Shown here: positions 16,588 through 25,424 of the stretch, in pieces
Layout: each line of letters opens with the position of its first letter
Numbering within the stretch: the first letter of the stretch is position 1
Source: a virus
Virus record (IMG/VR): IMGVR_UViG_3300009788_000141
Coordinates: 1 to 47,837 of that record
Strand: one strand, 5' to 3'
Length of the DNA stretch: 47,837 bases
The notes under the pieces: generated by a model
Seen by the model: only the letters and a program-made list of their open reading frames with translations
The model's database searches: none
What the model was told of the DNA's origin: nothing
Position numbers and translations under genes: made by a program

Positions 16588-17784
16588 TTAGACTCCGTCT
16601 GTTACACTATAGCTTTGAATGGCATCGGCATCAACCAGTGCACCAGCTGCTGTTGTCCGCTCAAAATCACGCATGATAATATCGGTGCGTACATCAACAT
16701 CGAATAGGTCATCCCCACCTGTAATTGTTGTATCGGTACTGACACGATACCCTTCCACTCGTACGCGAGTTTGCCGGGCCTTAGATGCTACGTTGTTTGT
16801 CTGTATCAGGGGAATTGTCGCCACTGGTAGACTGGCAACAACCGTATCAACTACATGCAATGTGCCGCCGATGCGAAAATCAATAAAGATATCACCGATA
16901 TTAAAATTGCTGCCGGGTTTGAAGATGCAATTATCGACAGTTACTTTTGCCCCGAAGGTTGTTCCAGCAACGATTGCCTCAAGGAACATTTCGGCATTTT
17001 CTGAACGACAACCCATGATCCGCACTGAGTCGGGCGATTGCACATCGTAATCTACTCCACATAATGAGGTGCTGATTTTTTCAAGGTCACATATTCGTGA
17101 CCGGTCTATGAAAACTGCGACTGCGCAATGGGTAATTGTGCTGTTGCGTATATTATGCAACATATTATTACCACTTACAGCATCACCAACATGAATGCCT
17201 TCTTGCCATAGTGTACCTTCGCCGGTTGTCCAACCGCCGCCAATGGCCAGACTCTCAAACAATGAGTTATCGGTTTGTACACCGCTTGCAGCCTGACCTA
17301 TCCGCAATGCAGTTACAAACCGCCCTTCCCAGTGCATGTTTCGGAATATATTTCGGGTGCTGCTGCGGGCGACTATGCCATCCCAGTGATAATACAGCAT
17401 GTCTGTTACTGTAACATCACCATCGCTGTCAAACCAGAGACCCTCAACGACTGAATAGGCAAACCCGTTAAGACTTAAAATACTACTCATCGTTGCTGTT
17501 GCGTGTAGCGTAGCCCCATTGCCCGTGATGTGAACTCGTGACATGCTAGTAAGAGTTAAGGGGCTGGAGACATTATAAGTACCGGGGGGAAAGTGTAGAT
17601 TATCTCCATTTGCCAGATCATCCAGTGCAGCTTGGATGGCAACAGTATCATCAGCCACACCATCCCCTATCGCCCCAAAAAATGTTACATCAGAAATCTT
17701 TCCAAAAAGTGTAGCAATTAGGTTATGATCAGTTACATGCTCTGCTCTGGTATTTGTTATACTTCTATTAGTTGGGAGAACCAT
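16588..17784 (-). CDS. Beta-helix tail spike 1 (pectate lyase 3-like)
   Basis: A 398-residue protein. The N-terminus (NTRAEHVTDHNLIATLFGKI, residues 11-30) is shared with the next spike, and FGAIGDGVADDTVAI (36-50) is the pectate lyase 3 signature. After that come short-strand repeats typical of a right-handed beta-helix (ATLHATATMSSILSL, RNIFRNMHWEG, SVRIMGCRSENAEMF). Downstream of residue 60 it is not related to the other spike beyond the fold. The start overlaps the stop of the LamG protein (TAATG). The target is presumably a host surface glycan. Confidence 0.8.
   Translation of the reverse strand: MVLPTNRSITNTRAEHVTDHNLIATLFGKISDVTFFGAIGDGVADDTVAIQAALDDLANGDNLHFPPGTYNVSSPLTLTSMSRVHITGNGATLHATATMSSILSLNGFAYSVVEGLWFDSDGDVTVTDMLYYHWDGIVARSSTRNIFRNMHWEGRFVTALRIGQAASGVQTDNSLFESLAIGGGWTTGEGTLWQEGIHVGDAVSGNNMLHNIRNSTITHCAVAVFIDRSRICDLEKISTSLCGVDYDVQSPDSVRIMGCRSENAEMFLEAIVAGTTFGAKVTVDNCIFKPGSNFNIGDIFIDFRIGGTLHVVDTVVASLPVATIPLIQTNNVASKARQTRVRVEGYRVSTDTTITGGDDLFDVDVRTDIIMRDFERTTAAGALVDADAIQSYSVTDGV
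17684..17732. repeat. Copy of a 49-bp repeat shared by the two spike genes
   Basis: Identical to 16433-16481, a direct repeat 1,251 bases apart within the 5' ends of the two spike genes. It could support homologous recombination that would delete one spike and fuse the anchor of one to the body of the other. Confidence 0.9.
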
Positions 17785-19400
17785 TAAAACCCTTCCTCAT
17801 AACCGGGATATCCACCATCAATCGATGTAAAAAATCCCCGAGTAAAACGTTCTCTTTCTCCATCAGTAAGAAGATCTCCCACTATTACTTCATCTACTGT
17901 TCCATCTACAGCTCTATTTGCTGCTCCATTATTCATAAATCTAAGTGTATTACCCGATTGTGAAGCAACCAAATTTGAAAGTGGTGTTTGTGTTGTTGTA
18001 TTAAGTTCTGTAACTGTTCCATCAGGATCACCCCTGTAAAGATGAAGATTTTTATCTGCTTGGAATGAAGCAAAAATGACAGCCCAGATTCCTGCAGTAA
18101 CACCCTCATCAGTTATTGTTACAGAGCCCCCAGCAATACTATCTGGAACCTCTCCTCTGAAGGCAGTTAATCCACTATCAAATCGTAACCAAAAACCTCC
18201 ACCACTACCCCATTCAAAAAGGTGACCTAAATCAGGTCCTTCTCCTGCAGTATCTGGGCTAATAGGGATTATATATTCGAATGTTTGTTTTTCGGAGATT
18301 TGATCGGCTGGATCTACAATATCTAGGAAACCTCCTGATCCAGTGAAATCAAATGCTTCGTTATCTCCTTGTTGTCCTATCTGACCAAGGGTAACTCCTG
18401 AACTTGAAATTTGTGCATCAAGTTCTCCAACCTTCTCAATACTAGTACTGGCGACTGTTGCATCATTGGGTGCAGCAAGGCGCTTCAACCCATAATTAGT
18501 GGCTACCGCAATAAAATCATGGGCAGTCACTTCCGCAATGAGTAGATTTGGCCCCAGATTTGCATTACTATTATGAATACGAATCATGCCACCGGTATTA
18601 ATCCCATTGACATCTACCTCAGCACGGTAAGTGTCACCAATGGTGAGAATGCCATTCTCTTCAATCCAGAGATTTGCACCGGGATCAGCCGTCCAGAAAT
18701 TAGCATGATTGCCACCGAGTGTTGGTGCATCAGCCTGGAATTCCCCCGCAGCTACTTCTGAAAGTTCAGCTACACCACCTGATTCATTGAAAACGGTATA
18801 ATCGTCTGGATCATCAGCAGTCCATGCACTGAAGTCAGAATTCTCTAATAGATTACCTGATCTGCGAACACTCGCTTCAGTTATTTTGACATCACAGGCT
18901 GATGCGCGACTAATAACATAATTAGTATTTTCTGCCACAAATGTTACCGAAAACGTCCCGGGTGTTGATATGATTTGTTGCTTTGGAGAAATTCCTGATA
19001 GTCCATGAGTGATAGTTCCACTCTGTACTTCACTTACTTTGATGATAGCTGTGTACTCTGTTCCAACAGTTAGCACTGTTTGAAGGACATGAGCTGCAGT
19101 CCCATCTGAGATGATGTTCAACGACCCATCGGGTGCCTGAGTAATATTACTAGAAGAATCTCCTACTTCGACTACCGACCAATTATCTGGATCATCATCT
19201 GTCCAAACACTAAAATCTTTATTAGAAAGTAGTTCAGCAAATTCTGCAATCGTATATAAACTATTTACCGCAATGTCACCCGTTATTTCTTGAAGTTTCA
19301 GACGAATTGTTAGAGATAGAGAACGCAAGAAGTCTTCATGATTCAGGCCCTGTGCTGTAGGTATCTGAAGTTGAAGACCTCTGTGTGTATGTAGTGTCAT
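17784..19400 (-). CDS. Carbohydrate-binding/LamG tail fibre protein
   Basis: A 538-residue protein. Residues 1-50 are a helical leader (GLNHEDFLRSLSLTIRLKLQ). Two related carbohydrate-binding-like modules follow, each opening with a LLxNxDFSxWTxDDPDxxxV motif, at about 57-175 and 178-330. The C-terminal part (about 345-515) has a LamG pattern (FEYIIPIS, WLRFDSG, LHLYRGDPDGTVTEL, RAVDGTVDEVIVGDLLTDGE). It is likely a host-binding protein. The module duplication is visible also at DNA level. It is preceded by a hairpin at 19418-19439. Confidence 0.75.
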   Translation of the reverse strand: MTLHTHRGLQLQIPTAQGLNHEDFLRSLSLTIRLKLQEITGDIAVNSLYTIAEFAELLSNKDFSVWTDDDPDNWSVVEVGDSSSNITQAPDGSLNIISDGTAAHVLQTVLTVGTEYTAIIKVSEVQSGTITHGLSGISPKQQIISTPGTFSVTFVAENTNYVISRASACDVKITEASVRRSGNLLENSDFSAWTADDPDDYTVFNESGGVAELSEVAAGEFQADAPTLGGNHANFWTADPGANLWIEENGILTIGDTYRAEVDVNGINTGGMIRIHNSNANLGPNLLIAEVTAHDFIAVATNYGLKRLAAPNDATVASTSIEKVGELDAQISSSGVTLGQIGQQGDNEAFDFTGSGGFLDIVDPADQISEKQTFEYIIPISPDTAGEGPDLGHLFEWGSGGGFWLRFDSGLTAFRGEVPDSIAGGSVTITDEGVTAGIWAVIFASFQADKNLHLYRGDPDGTVTELNTTTQTPLSNLVASQSGNTLRFMNNGAANRAVDGTVDEVIVGDLLTDGERERFTRGFFTSIDGGYPGYEEGF

Positions 19401-19417
19401 CGGCCCTCTCCTAAAGT

Positions 19418-19439
19418 GCAGGGAGCCTTAGCTCCCTGC
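19418..19439 (-). terminator. Hairpin between capsid genes and host-recognition genes
   Basis: A 9-base perfect stem (GCAGGGAGC / GCTCCCTGC) with a 4-base loop lies right after the stop of the 129-residue gene. On the minus strand it is followed by ACTTT, a poor T-tract. It may be a partial terminator, an RNA processing site or a 3'-end stabiliser that sets capsid mRNA apart from fibre mRNA. Confidence 0.5.
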
Positions 19440-19440
19440 T

Positions 19441-19830
19441 TTAACCTAATAGGACAACTTTTAGTGATCTTTCAGAGGCTTGATTTACAATTGTCCAAGT
19501 TGTTCCAGAAGTTGTGTTGAGTGAAACTAAACGCATGAAGGGAAATGCTCCGGTATACCAACTAGAAGCAGGAAACAGATAAATCCCAGCTTCACTGGTT
19601 TGAATAGAGATGATACGGACAATAGCACCAATCTCATCTCTAACATGAACCCAAGTAGTTCCATCTTCACTTACTTCCATGGCAAGATCTGCAGCAGTCC
19701 AAGCACTAGGTACCTGGACTGCAACTCCTCGTGGACCTCGCCCCAGAAGGCTAATGGAACCACTAACTGCAGCCGCAGCTGCAATCGTAGTTGATATTCT
19801 GACAACTGGGTCATTGACGTTTCTAAGCAT
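19441..19830 (-). CDS. Conserved virion-type protein downstream of major capsid
   Basis: A 129-residue protein with the pattern TIAAAAAVSGSISLLGRGP, then AWTAADLAMEVSEDGTTWV, then PFMRLVSLNTTSGTTW. This matches a common phage protein family with a predicted beta-sandwich, often next to the capsid or fibre genes. No function is established to my knowledge. It ends at a hairpin, so it may be the last gene of the capsid-level transcript. Confidence 0.7.
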   Translation of the reverse strand: MLRNVNDPVVRISTTIAAAAAVSGSISLLGRGPRGVAVQVPSAWTAADLAMEVSEDGTTWVHVRDEIGAIVRIISIQTSEAGIYLFPASSWYTGAFPFMRLVSLNTTSGTTWTIVNQASERSLKVVLLG

Positions 19831-19848
19831 CGATTATCTCCTAGCGTT

Positions 19849-20862
19849 TTATGTCGGCCAGGTGATTTCTTCAGTTGCCGGGATAACATCTGCATGAACA
19901 CCGAGATAAGCGTCCCAGATTACTTGTTCCAGGATGAAGCGACTAACATCAGGATTCCCACCACCTCGTTGTAGACCTTGTTTAACAAAGGAACCAAAGT
20001 TACGATCCCGGAAAGCCTGGTCAACTAGATAGGCAGTGCCAGCAGTTACTCCAGAGTAGGTTGTTGTAAAGTTTCCTCGTGAACCTGTCCAACCATCATA
20101 GGCGATGATATTACGGATACGAGAAAGGGCGGATGATTGAAGATCAAATCCCTGCTGAGGTACCCGTCTCAAAGCTCGTTCGATCAAAAAGAGATCGGAT
20201 GTAGAAACAAGCAATGTGTAGGGTCCACGGCGGGGATTAGTTGTATCTGCGATTGAATTGGTAATAGCATCTTCAATCGTGCGAAGATAATTCTCAACCA
20301 GAGTAGCACCTGCAGCAGATGCAGCAGTTTGATTAGCTGCAGCATAAGTGGCATCAATAATGGGTGAGAGATGAATATTATTGAGAATAGCGTTCCATGC
20401 GATTCCTGCTTGTCTTTCAACAATAGGAATGCCCCAGAGCTCATTATAAATAACGAGATCTTTACTGTATTCTAACCCCGTAGCATAATGACGAATGGGT
20501 ACCGAGAATGAACTCTCACCCACGGTGACGAACTTAACTTCACCGCCTTCCATTACTTCTTCAAAAACAACAGCTCCAGGCCCCAGCCTGTAAACTGTAA
20601 CGTTCCTAGGAAGTGAGGAATCTTCGACTACATTATAGAGAGGGGTATAGAGAATAGGCTCTTCGTCCCGGCCTGCATCCACTTCGAAACGTTGGCGTTC
20701 AACCCAAGCAGAAGCAAAATCGCCGGTACCAATGAATTCGACAACTGTACCCTGTTTGGTTTGTTCGACAACTTGAAGTTCATCGCGGATATCAAACCCG
20801 TCCTTGAAGCCCCATTTTGGTGTTTCTTTTGCGAGTGATTCTTTAGCGAAAATCTTAAGCAT
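19849..20862 (-). CDS. Major capsid protein (HK97-like)
   Basis: A 337-residue protein at the major capsid position, right after the cement protein and with a good GGAG site. The length suits an HK97-fold capsid lacking a large N-terminal scaffold domain, since scaffolding seems fused to the protease. It has a helical segment around residues 145-200 (ERQAGIAWNAILNNI, NYLRTIEDAI) that would be the spine helix region, then a LLVSTSDLFLIERAL stretch typical of the A domain. The C-terminus ends in a beta-strand with TEEITWPT. Confidence 0.85.
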   Translation of the reverse strand: MLKIFAKESLAKETPKWGFKDGFDIRDELQVVEQTKQGTVVEFIGTGDFASAWVERQRFEVDAGRDEEPILYTPLYNVVEDSSLPRNVTVYRLGPGAVVFEEVMEGGEVKFVTVGESSFSVPIRHYATGLEYSKDLVIYNELWGIPIVERQAGIAWNAILNNIHLSPIIDATYAAANQTAASAAGATLVENYLRTIEDAITNSIADTTNPRRGPYTLLVSTSDLFLIERALRRVPQQGFDLQSSALSRIRNIIAYDGWTGSRGNFTTTYSGVTAGTAYLVDQAFRDRNFGSFVKQGLQRGGGNPDVSRFILEQVIWDAYLGVHADVIPATEEITWPT

Positions 20863-20872
20863 GGGTAATCTC

Positions 20873-21250
20873 CTAGAGCTGGTCTTTGAACATAATACCG
20901 GTCACGAAGTCGTTTGCATCCTTTGCCATTGTTGCCTTGAATAAACGAATAGGGGTCGTACCAGTGCCATCTGTATTCCAAGCTGCATCATCAGGATAGT
21001 GACCCGTGAGATCAGCGATGTCGATATAAACAACAGCACCCTTTGCAACAGCCAAAGCAGCTGGGACTTCAAATTGATATTCCCGGCCATCTACTGTCAT
21101 CGCGATAGTATCTCCACTAACACCATCATTAGCAGCGATACCCAACCAACTCTCAACGACAACCACACGGCTTTTTGCTACTGTAGCCGTAAGAGCCACG
21201 TGAAGAGCTTTACCATCTGATTCGAAATAACTATTCTCACCAGCGGCCAT
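20873..21250 (-). CDS. Capsid cement (decoration) protein, DUF2190-like
   Basis: A 125-residue protein with ALTATVAKSRVVVVESWLGIA, TIAMTVDGREYQFEVP and AKGAVVYIDIADLTG. That is the beta-barrel layout of DUF2190 cement proteins that bind the outside of HK97-like capsids. It is encoded directly between protease and major capsid protein, the usual place. Its start overlaps the protease stop by one base. Confidence 0.8.
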   Translation of the reverse strand: MAAGENSYFESDGKALHVALTATVAKSRVVVVESWLGIAANDGVSGDTIAMTVDGREYQFEVPAALAVAKGAVVYIDIADLTGHYPDDAAWNTDGTGTTPIRLFKATMAKDANDFVTGIMFKDQL

Positions 21251-22407
21251 TATTTACTCCCTTCATTTTGAACTACTGGGCGATCCTTCATGAATTTCCC
21301 CATGTCATGTTTTGCATCGCCCTTTTTCTTTTCGTGGTTATTATCTTCACCTAATTCAGGCCCACCTTCTGTCTCTCGCTGGCCCTCCAGAAGAGTCTTT
21401 ACTTCAGGTGAATCAGTGATATCAACGATAGCCTGAGCAACTTCTGCTGTTGTTGCAGGTTTCTTAGACATAATCAGAGAAAGAACGAGAGGCCTAACTG
21501 ATTCAAGCTTGATAACACGTTCCAATTCAGCAGTAATGTGATTGGCCAGCAAGGTCTGATTTTCACTGGCATAAGTAGAACGTTCACGTTGAAGTTGACG
21601 AATCCCTGTTGCCAGATCATCATCACTTCCCAAAGCCAGAAGTTCTTTTGCTACTTGAAGATCAGTTTGATAGGCTCTAAGTTCGCTAACTTGACGCCGA
21701 AGAGTATCAACTTGATCTTGTAGAAAATCTGCCCCGCTCTCGTTTCCGTCCTTTGTTTTCTTTTTCAGGTCCGGAATTACAACATCTTTGTCTTTGTCCA
21801 CTTCTTCATCTCCTTGTATTTCTGTATTTACTATAGGTTCAGCAGAAGTAATGGGTATTCCCACCCTCTCTGAGCTTGCTAAATCAATTGAAATGAGATC
21901 ATATCCATAAACATCAAGTTCTTCTCCGACTACTACATTCCAGCCAAAGATTGATGTTCCCGTTCTAGCTTGGAGTGCCTTTGCTGATTTAAAATGCCTA
22001 CCAGCAGTTTCAGTCAGGGCTACTCCAAGTCCCCAAGCTACACCCTCATCATCAAGTTCAGCAGCCAACCAACGAACAGCCGCTGGACTGTATTTTGTAC
22101 CAATTTCATCCTCTCGAAGATGACCCCAGAAACCTTCAGGTTTTTTCTGGTTGACTTGTCTAACCAAACCCAAAACAGAGGATTCTTTGTAGGTAAAACC
22201 ATTACCAGACAAAGCATCTATCTGCCCAATGGGTAATGTGAAGGTTACGAGTTCAGTAGTATCCAACGCACGTTTCAATTCATCCCGATTTACTCCTTCA
22301 GGCCAAGGAATTATGGGTTCTTGAGTAAAATCGATTGCTTCTAAGAATTCCCTAGCCAGAGGGAGTACTCTGTGTTGCTTGATAATCTTGTGTTTTTCTT
22401 TATCCAT
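21250..22407 (-). CDS. Prohead protease with fused scaffold domain
   Basis: A 385-residue protein. The N-terminal 190 residues resemble phage capsid maturation proteases: FWGHLREDEIGTKYSP carries a candidate catalytic His, and DLISIDLASSERVGIP a candidate Ser. The rest (about 215-385) is a highly charged coiled coil (DTLRRQVSELRAYQTDLQVA, GIRQLQRERSTYA) with a Lys/Glu-rich end, as expected of an internal scaffold delta domain. It would cleave capsid proteins and itself during maturation. I cannot prove which residues are catalytic. It starts inside the last codons of the DegT gene (8-base overlap). Confidence 0.75.
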   Translation of the reverse strand: MDKEKHKIIKQHRVLPLAREFLEAIDFTQEPIIPWPEGVNRDELKRALDTTELVTFTLPIGQIDALSGNGFTYKESSVLGLVRQVNQKKPEGFWGHLREDEIGTKYSPAAVRWLAAELDDEGVAWGLGVALTETAGRHFKSAKALQARTGTSIFGWNVVVGEELDVYGYDLISIDLASSERVGIPITSAEPIVNTEIQGDEEVDKDKDVVIPDLKKKTKDGNESGADFLQDQVDTLRRQVSELRAYQTDLQVAKELLALGSDDDLATGIRQLQRERSTYASENQTLLANHITAELERVIKLESVRPLVLSLIMSKKPATTAEVAQAIVDITDSPEVKTLLEGQRETEGGPELGEDNNHEKKKGDAKHDMGKFMKDRPVVQNEGSK

Positions 22408-23545
22408 TTATGAGTATCTCCCGGATTTGTTGACAAACATGGTCGATAATTTCTTCTGACATTAATTGATGGGTAGGAAGCCAGAGAGTATTTTCACTGA
22501 TGTGTTCTGCAACATGTAAATTGCCACCCCCGTAAAAGTGATTCTGAGGAGGATGATGAAGAGGAGAAAATGTCATTCTGCTATCAATTCCTCTTTCTTG
22601 TAATCTCCATGTAAGTTGTCGTGCTGACATACCTGCTGTTTCAGCATCTACGAATAATGTCATTAACCAAGGCACCATATCGATATCGTAACTCGTACTA
22701 GTTGTACGGGGGAGAAGACCTGGTAATCCAGAAAGCTTATTGATGTAATGGGCGATGGTATTGACTTTTCCCGTGATTAGTTCAGCCCATCGAAACATCT
22801 GACCACAACCAAAAGCTGCCTGAAGATTACCTAATCTACCATTCCTTCCAATGCGTGTATGGTGATAAGGCATTCTGGCGTCCATGCCATGATTCATTAT
22901 TAATCGACACTCATTGGCCAGAGCTTCATCATCTACAAGAATAGCTCCGCCTTCTCCACATGTAATAGTTTTATTGGCAAAGAAACTAAAGATTGAGCCA
23001 TGTCCAAAACTCCCACAGCTTGTCTGAAGAAGTTCTTTGCCTTTACTACGAAATTTAGATCCATGAGCCTGAGCTGCATCTTCTACTAACAATAACCCGA
23101 ACTTCTGACATAAATTGTATAAGGCATCATAATTAGCTGGATGACCCGAAAAATCCACTGAGATAATGGCTTTAACTTTTCCATCTAACCGATGGATTAC
23201 TTCCTCAGCTTTCTTCGGGTCTATCGTCCAGCTTTCTTTATCGATATCCACCAATACAGGTGTGGCTCCCACTAATCGGCAAGCCGCTGCAGGAGCCACA
23301 AATGTAAAGGAGGACACTAGCACTTTATCTCCAGACCCAATACCTAAAGCCTGAAGGAGTACCACTAGGGCCATTGTTCCACTATTAGTTGCTAGGGCAT
23401 ATTTTCTTCCCACAGTTTGTGAAAGCAAGTCTTCAAATAATTTGACGTGAGGACCTGTTCCAGAAATCATGCCTCGATTCAATGCATCTCTAACTTGGCT
23501 TATTTCACTTTCTGTTGTAGAAACATCCGCCAGAGGGATTTTCAT
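22400..23545 (-). CDS. DegT/DnrJ/EryC1/StrS-type sugar aminotransferase
   Basis: A 381-residue PLP-dependent aminotransferase of the family that converts keto-sugar nucleotides to amino-sugar nucleotides. Visible signatures are NSGTMAL (54-60), the phosphate-binding area, DAAQAHG (156-162) with the PLP-ring Asp, and SFFANKTITCGEGG (187-200) with the Schiff-base Lys192. The length is typical. It follows the PglD-like gene after two bases and overlaps the protease gene, so it is translated inside the virion operon. The substrate would need a nucleotide-sugar dehydratase or oxidase, none of which is in the window, so it may use a host intermediate. Confidence 0.88.
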   Translation of the reverse strand: MKIPLADVSTTESEISQVRDALNRGMISGTGPHVKLFEDLLSQTVGRKYALATNSGTMALVVLLQALGIGSGDKVLVSSFTFVAPAAACRLVGATPVLVDIDKESWTIDPKKAEEVIHRLDGKVKAIISVDFSGHPANYDALYNLCQKFGLLLVEDAAQAHGSKFRSKGKELLQTSCGSFGHGSIFSFFANKTITCGEGGAILVDDEALANECRLIMNHGMDARMPYHHTRIGRNGRLGNLQAAFGCGQMFRWAELITGKVNTIAHYINKLSGLPGLLPRTTSTSYDIDMVPWLMTLFVDAETAGMSARQLTWRLQERGIDSRMTFSPLHHPPQNHFYGGGNLHVAEHISENTLWLPTHQLMSEEIIDHVCQQIREILING

Positions 23546-23547
23546 GA

Positions 23548-24195
23548 TTATTCCGTCTTCTGGATGTCGTCTGCAGGATTACCAATAACAATAGAGCCAG
23601 CAAGGATATTTTTTGTTACGACAGCACCAGCTCCAATGATGGCTCCATCTCCTACAAAAAGATCTGGTAAAATAGTTGCATTAGCACCGATGAGAACTCT
23701 TTCACCGATCTTTACGCCACCCAATAAAACAGCACCTGGACTCACGACAGAAAAATTACCAATCTCAACATTGTGATTAATGATACTACCAATGTGAAGG
23801 TAACAGTGAATCCCTATTTTTACTTTTACTGTGAGAACAGTATTTGGAGCAACTACAGACCCTTCACCCAGTATTGTATCAAATCCCGAATAATTTGTAA
23901 AGGAAAAATCGTGTGCCCAGATCATATTGGGATTTGCACTATAGATTTTTTCTCGTAGAGTAGGATTTCCTACAGCAATTACGCCTACAACTCCAACTCT
24001 TCTAAAATCTCCATCGTTTCCTACAACTTGTACATCAAGGACTCGCTTTCCTTTATCTTTATGACTTTCTGTAATACATCCCATGGGAGTGAATCCAGCT
24101 TCAGTATAACTTCTCATGTATCCAATCAGTTCTTGGGCCATTGAACCCGCACCAAATATCGCCACGGAAATGGAGCTGTTTCTTATAGATCTCAT
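23548..24195 (-). CDS. PglD/NeuD-like sugar O/N-acyltransferase
   Basis: A 215-residue protein with a Rossmann-like N-terminal half opening with AIFGAGSMAQE (residues 12-22) and a left-handed beta-helix of hexapeptide repeats at about 105-205 (SVVAPNTVL, VVSPGAVLLGGVKIG). INHN at 139-142 contains the expected general base His141. This is the layout of PglD and NeuD, which acetylate amino-sugar nucleotides. It has a strong AAAGGAGG site and overlaps the glycosyltransferase stop (ATGA). It would act on the aminotransferase product made by the next gene. Confidence 0.88.
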   Translation of the reverse strand: MRSIRNSSISVAIFGAGSMAQELIGYMRSYTEAGFTPMGCITESHKDKGKRVLDVQVVGNDGDFRRVGVVGVIAVGNPTLREKIYSANPNMIWAHDFSFTNYSGFDTILGEGSVVAPNTVLTVKVKIGIHCYLHIGSIINHNVEIGNFSVVSPGAVLLGGVKIGERVLIGANATILPDLFVGDGAIIGAGAVVTKNILAGSIVIGNPADDIQKTE

Positions 24196-25424
24196 GATTG
24201 TCCTCCTTTAGACTGATAGAGATCAAGGTACTGTTGGGCAATGTCTAACCAATCACCAGTAAGTAACTCCTTTAATCTAGTTGCTGTCTTTTTGAAATGT
24301 TTCTCATTGATATAAGCTTTACAAATAGCTAGGGACAAGTCTCCGGGATTACCAACTTGAAAATGATAACCAGGTGAATCTATGCTTTCCCCAAGAACTT
24401 CAACATGTGCAGGTATATTAGAATAAATTACGGGGGTTTTAGACTCTGCAGCTTCACAAATAGTACCTGAGACCCCTCCTTCACTTTTAGATGGAGCTAT
24501 TACAAATTTGGCTCCATGATACATACCCCCCAACAACTCTTCTGGAATAAAACCTAAAAACAGCATATGTTCTTCCCAATTTAAATCTGCAGAAACAATA
24601 AGGCTTTGTACTTGTCTTGCTGCAACATCTCGAGTTGGATAATTGGGAGAAAAAGACTCAGAATGAAGTCCAGCTAATACGAGTTTTGGAAGTTGGGGGA
24701 AAATGATTTTAGCCATGGAATATCCCTTCAAAAGAGTGAAAGGATCCTTATGCCCATAAACATGCATTGCTAAAATATAATCTTCGTTAAGATTATATCG
24801 TTCCCTGAATTTACTTTCTTCGAGTTCATCCGATTTAAAATTATCAGGTACAAAACCAGGTTTACGAATGAGTACAGTATTTTTCATCCCATACTTTTGA
24901 ATAGCCCAGTCTCTTTGAAAATCTGATGACAGAACTATTTTATGACACCAACGAGAAAAATTAAATGCTTCCCTTCTTGCACCATAAACATCTTTCTGCG
25001 AAATTAAATTGGAAAGATAATCATAGGCAAAATCAGGAAGAAATGCTATTACTGGTATTTTAATATCCCATTCCTGTATATATCTCATGGTATGCCAGGG
25101 CATGGGCAACCAAATAGCATCATAACCAGGGGCTATTTTCTCTAGATGTTCATAATGAATTTGAGTATGGGTTTTTAACCAGGAAAATAATCGATCTCCC
25201 GTGGGGTGGGGTTCTGGGTCTAGTTGAAGAATCTTTACTCGTGGATCCCATTCTATCTTTTGTCCTATTTCATTCGAAGCAGAACCCAGAAAAGTTACTG
25301 ATTTTCCAAGATCTAACCATGCTCGAGCTAATTTCTTAGAAACTAAAGTACAACCTCCTCTGCCTACTACTGGTGCATAAATCAAAATCTTCTCAACTTC
25401 GAGTCTTTTGTTTGATTGGACCAT
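24192..25424 (-). CDS. GT4-like glycosyltransferase in the portal-protease gap
   Basis: About 410 residues. The start at 25424 (with GGAAAC upstream) is preferred to an ATG at 25436 that has no site. Both lie inside the 3' end of the portal gene. The N-terminal part opens with EKILIYAPVVGRGGCTLVS, a GT-B glycine loop. The C-terminal part has a donor-binding stretch reading SEGGVSGTICEAAE, close to the EX7E motif but with one extra residue between the two Glu. It leads the three-gene sugar cassette. The transferred sugar is probably the acylated amino-sugar made by the next two enzymes. The acceptor is unknown. Confidence 0.83.
   Translation of the reverse strand: MVQSNKRLEVEKILIYAPVVGRGGCTLVSKKLARAWLDLGKSVTFLGSASNEIGQKIEWDPRVKILQLDPEPHPTGDRLFSWLKTHTQIHYEHLEKIAPGYDAIWLPMPWHTMRYIQEWDIKIPVIAFLPDFAYDYLSNLISQKDVYGARREAFNFSRWCHKIVLSSDFQRDWAIQKYGMKNTVLIRKPGFVPDNFKSDELEESKFRERYNLNEDYILAMHVYGHKDPFTLLKGYSMAKIIFPQLPKLVLAGLHSESFSPNYPTRDVAARQVQSLIVSADLNWEEHMLFLGFIPEELLGGMYHGAKFVIAPSKSEGGVSGTICEAAESKTPVIYSNIPAHVEVLGESIDSPGYHFQVGNPGDLSLAICKAYINEKHFKKTATRLKELLTGDWLDIAQQYLDLYQSKGGQS

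Noticed and set aside
16619-17050. 143-residue frame on the plus strand
   Set aside because: Antisense to the spike gene with a composition unlike the real genes.
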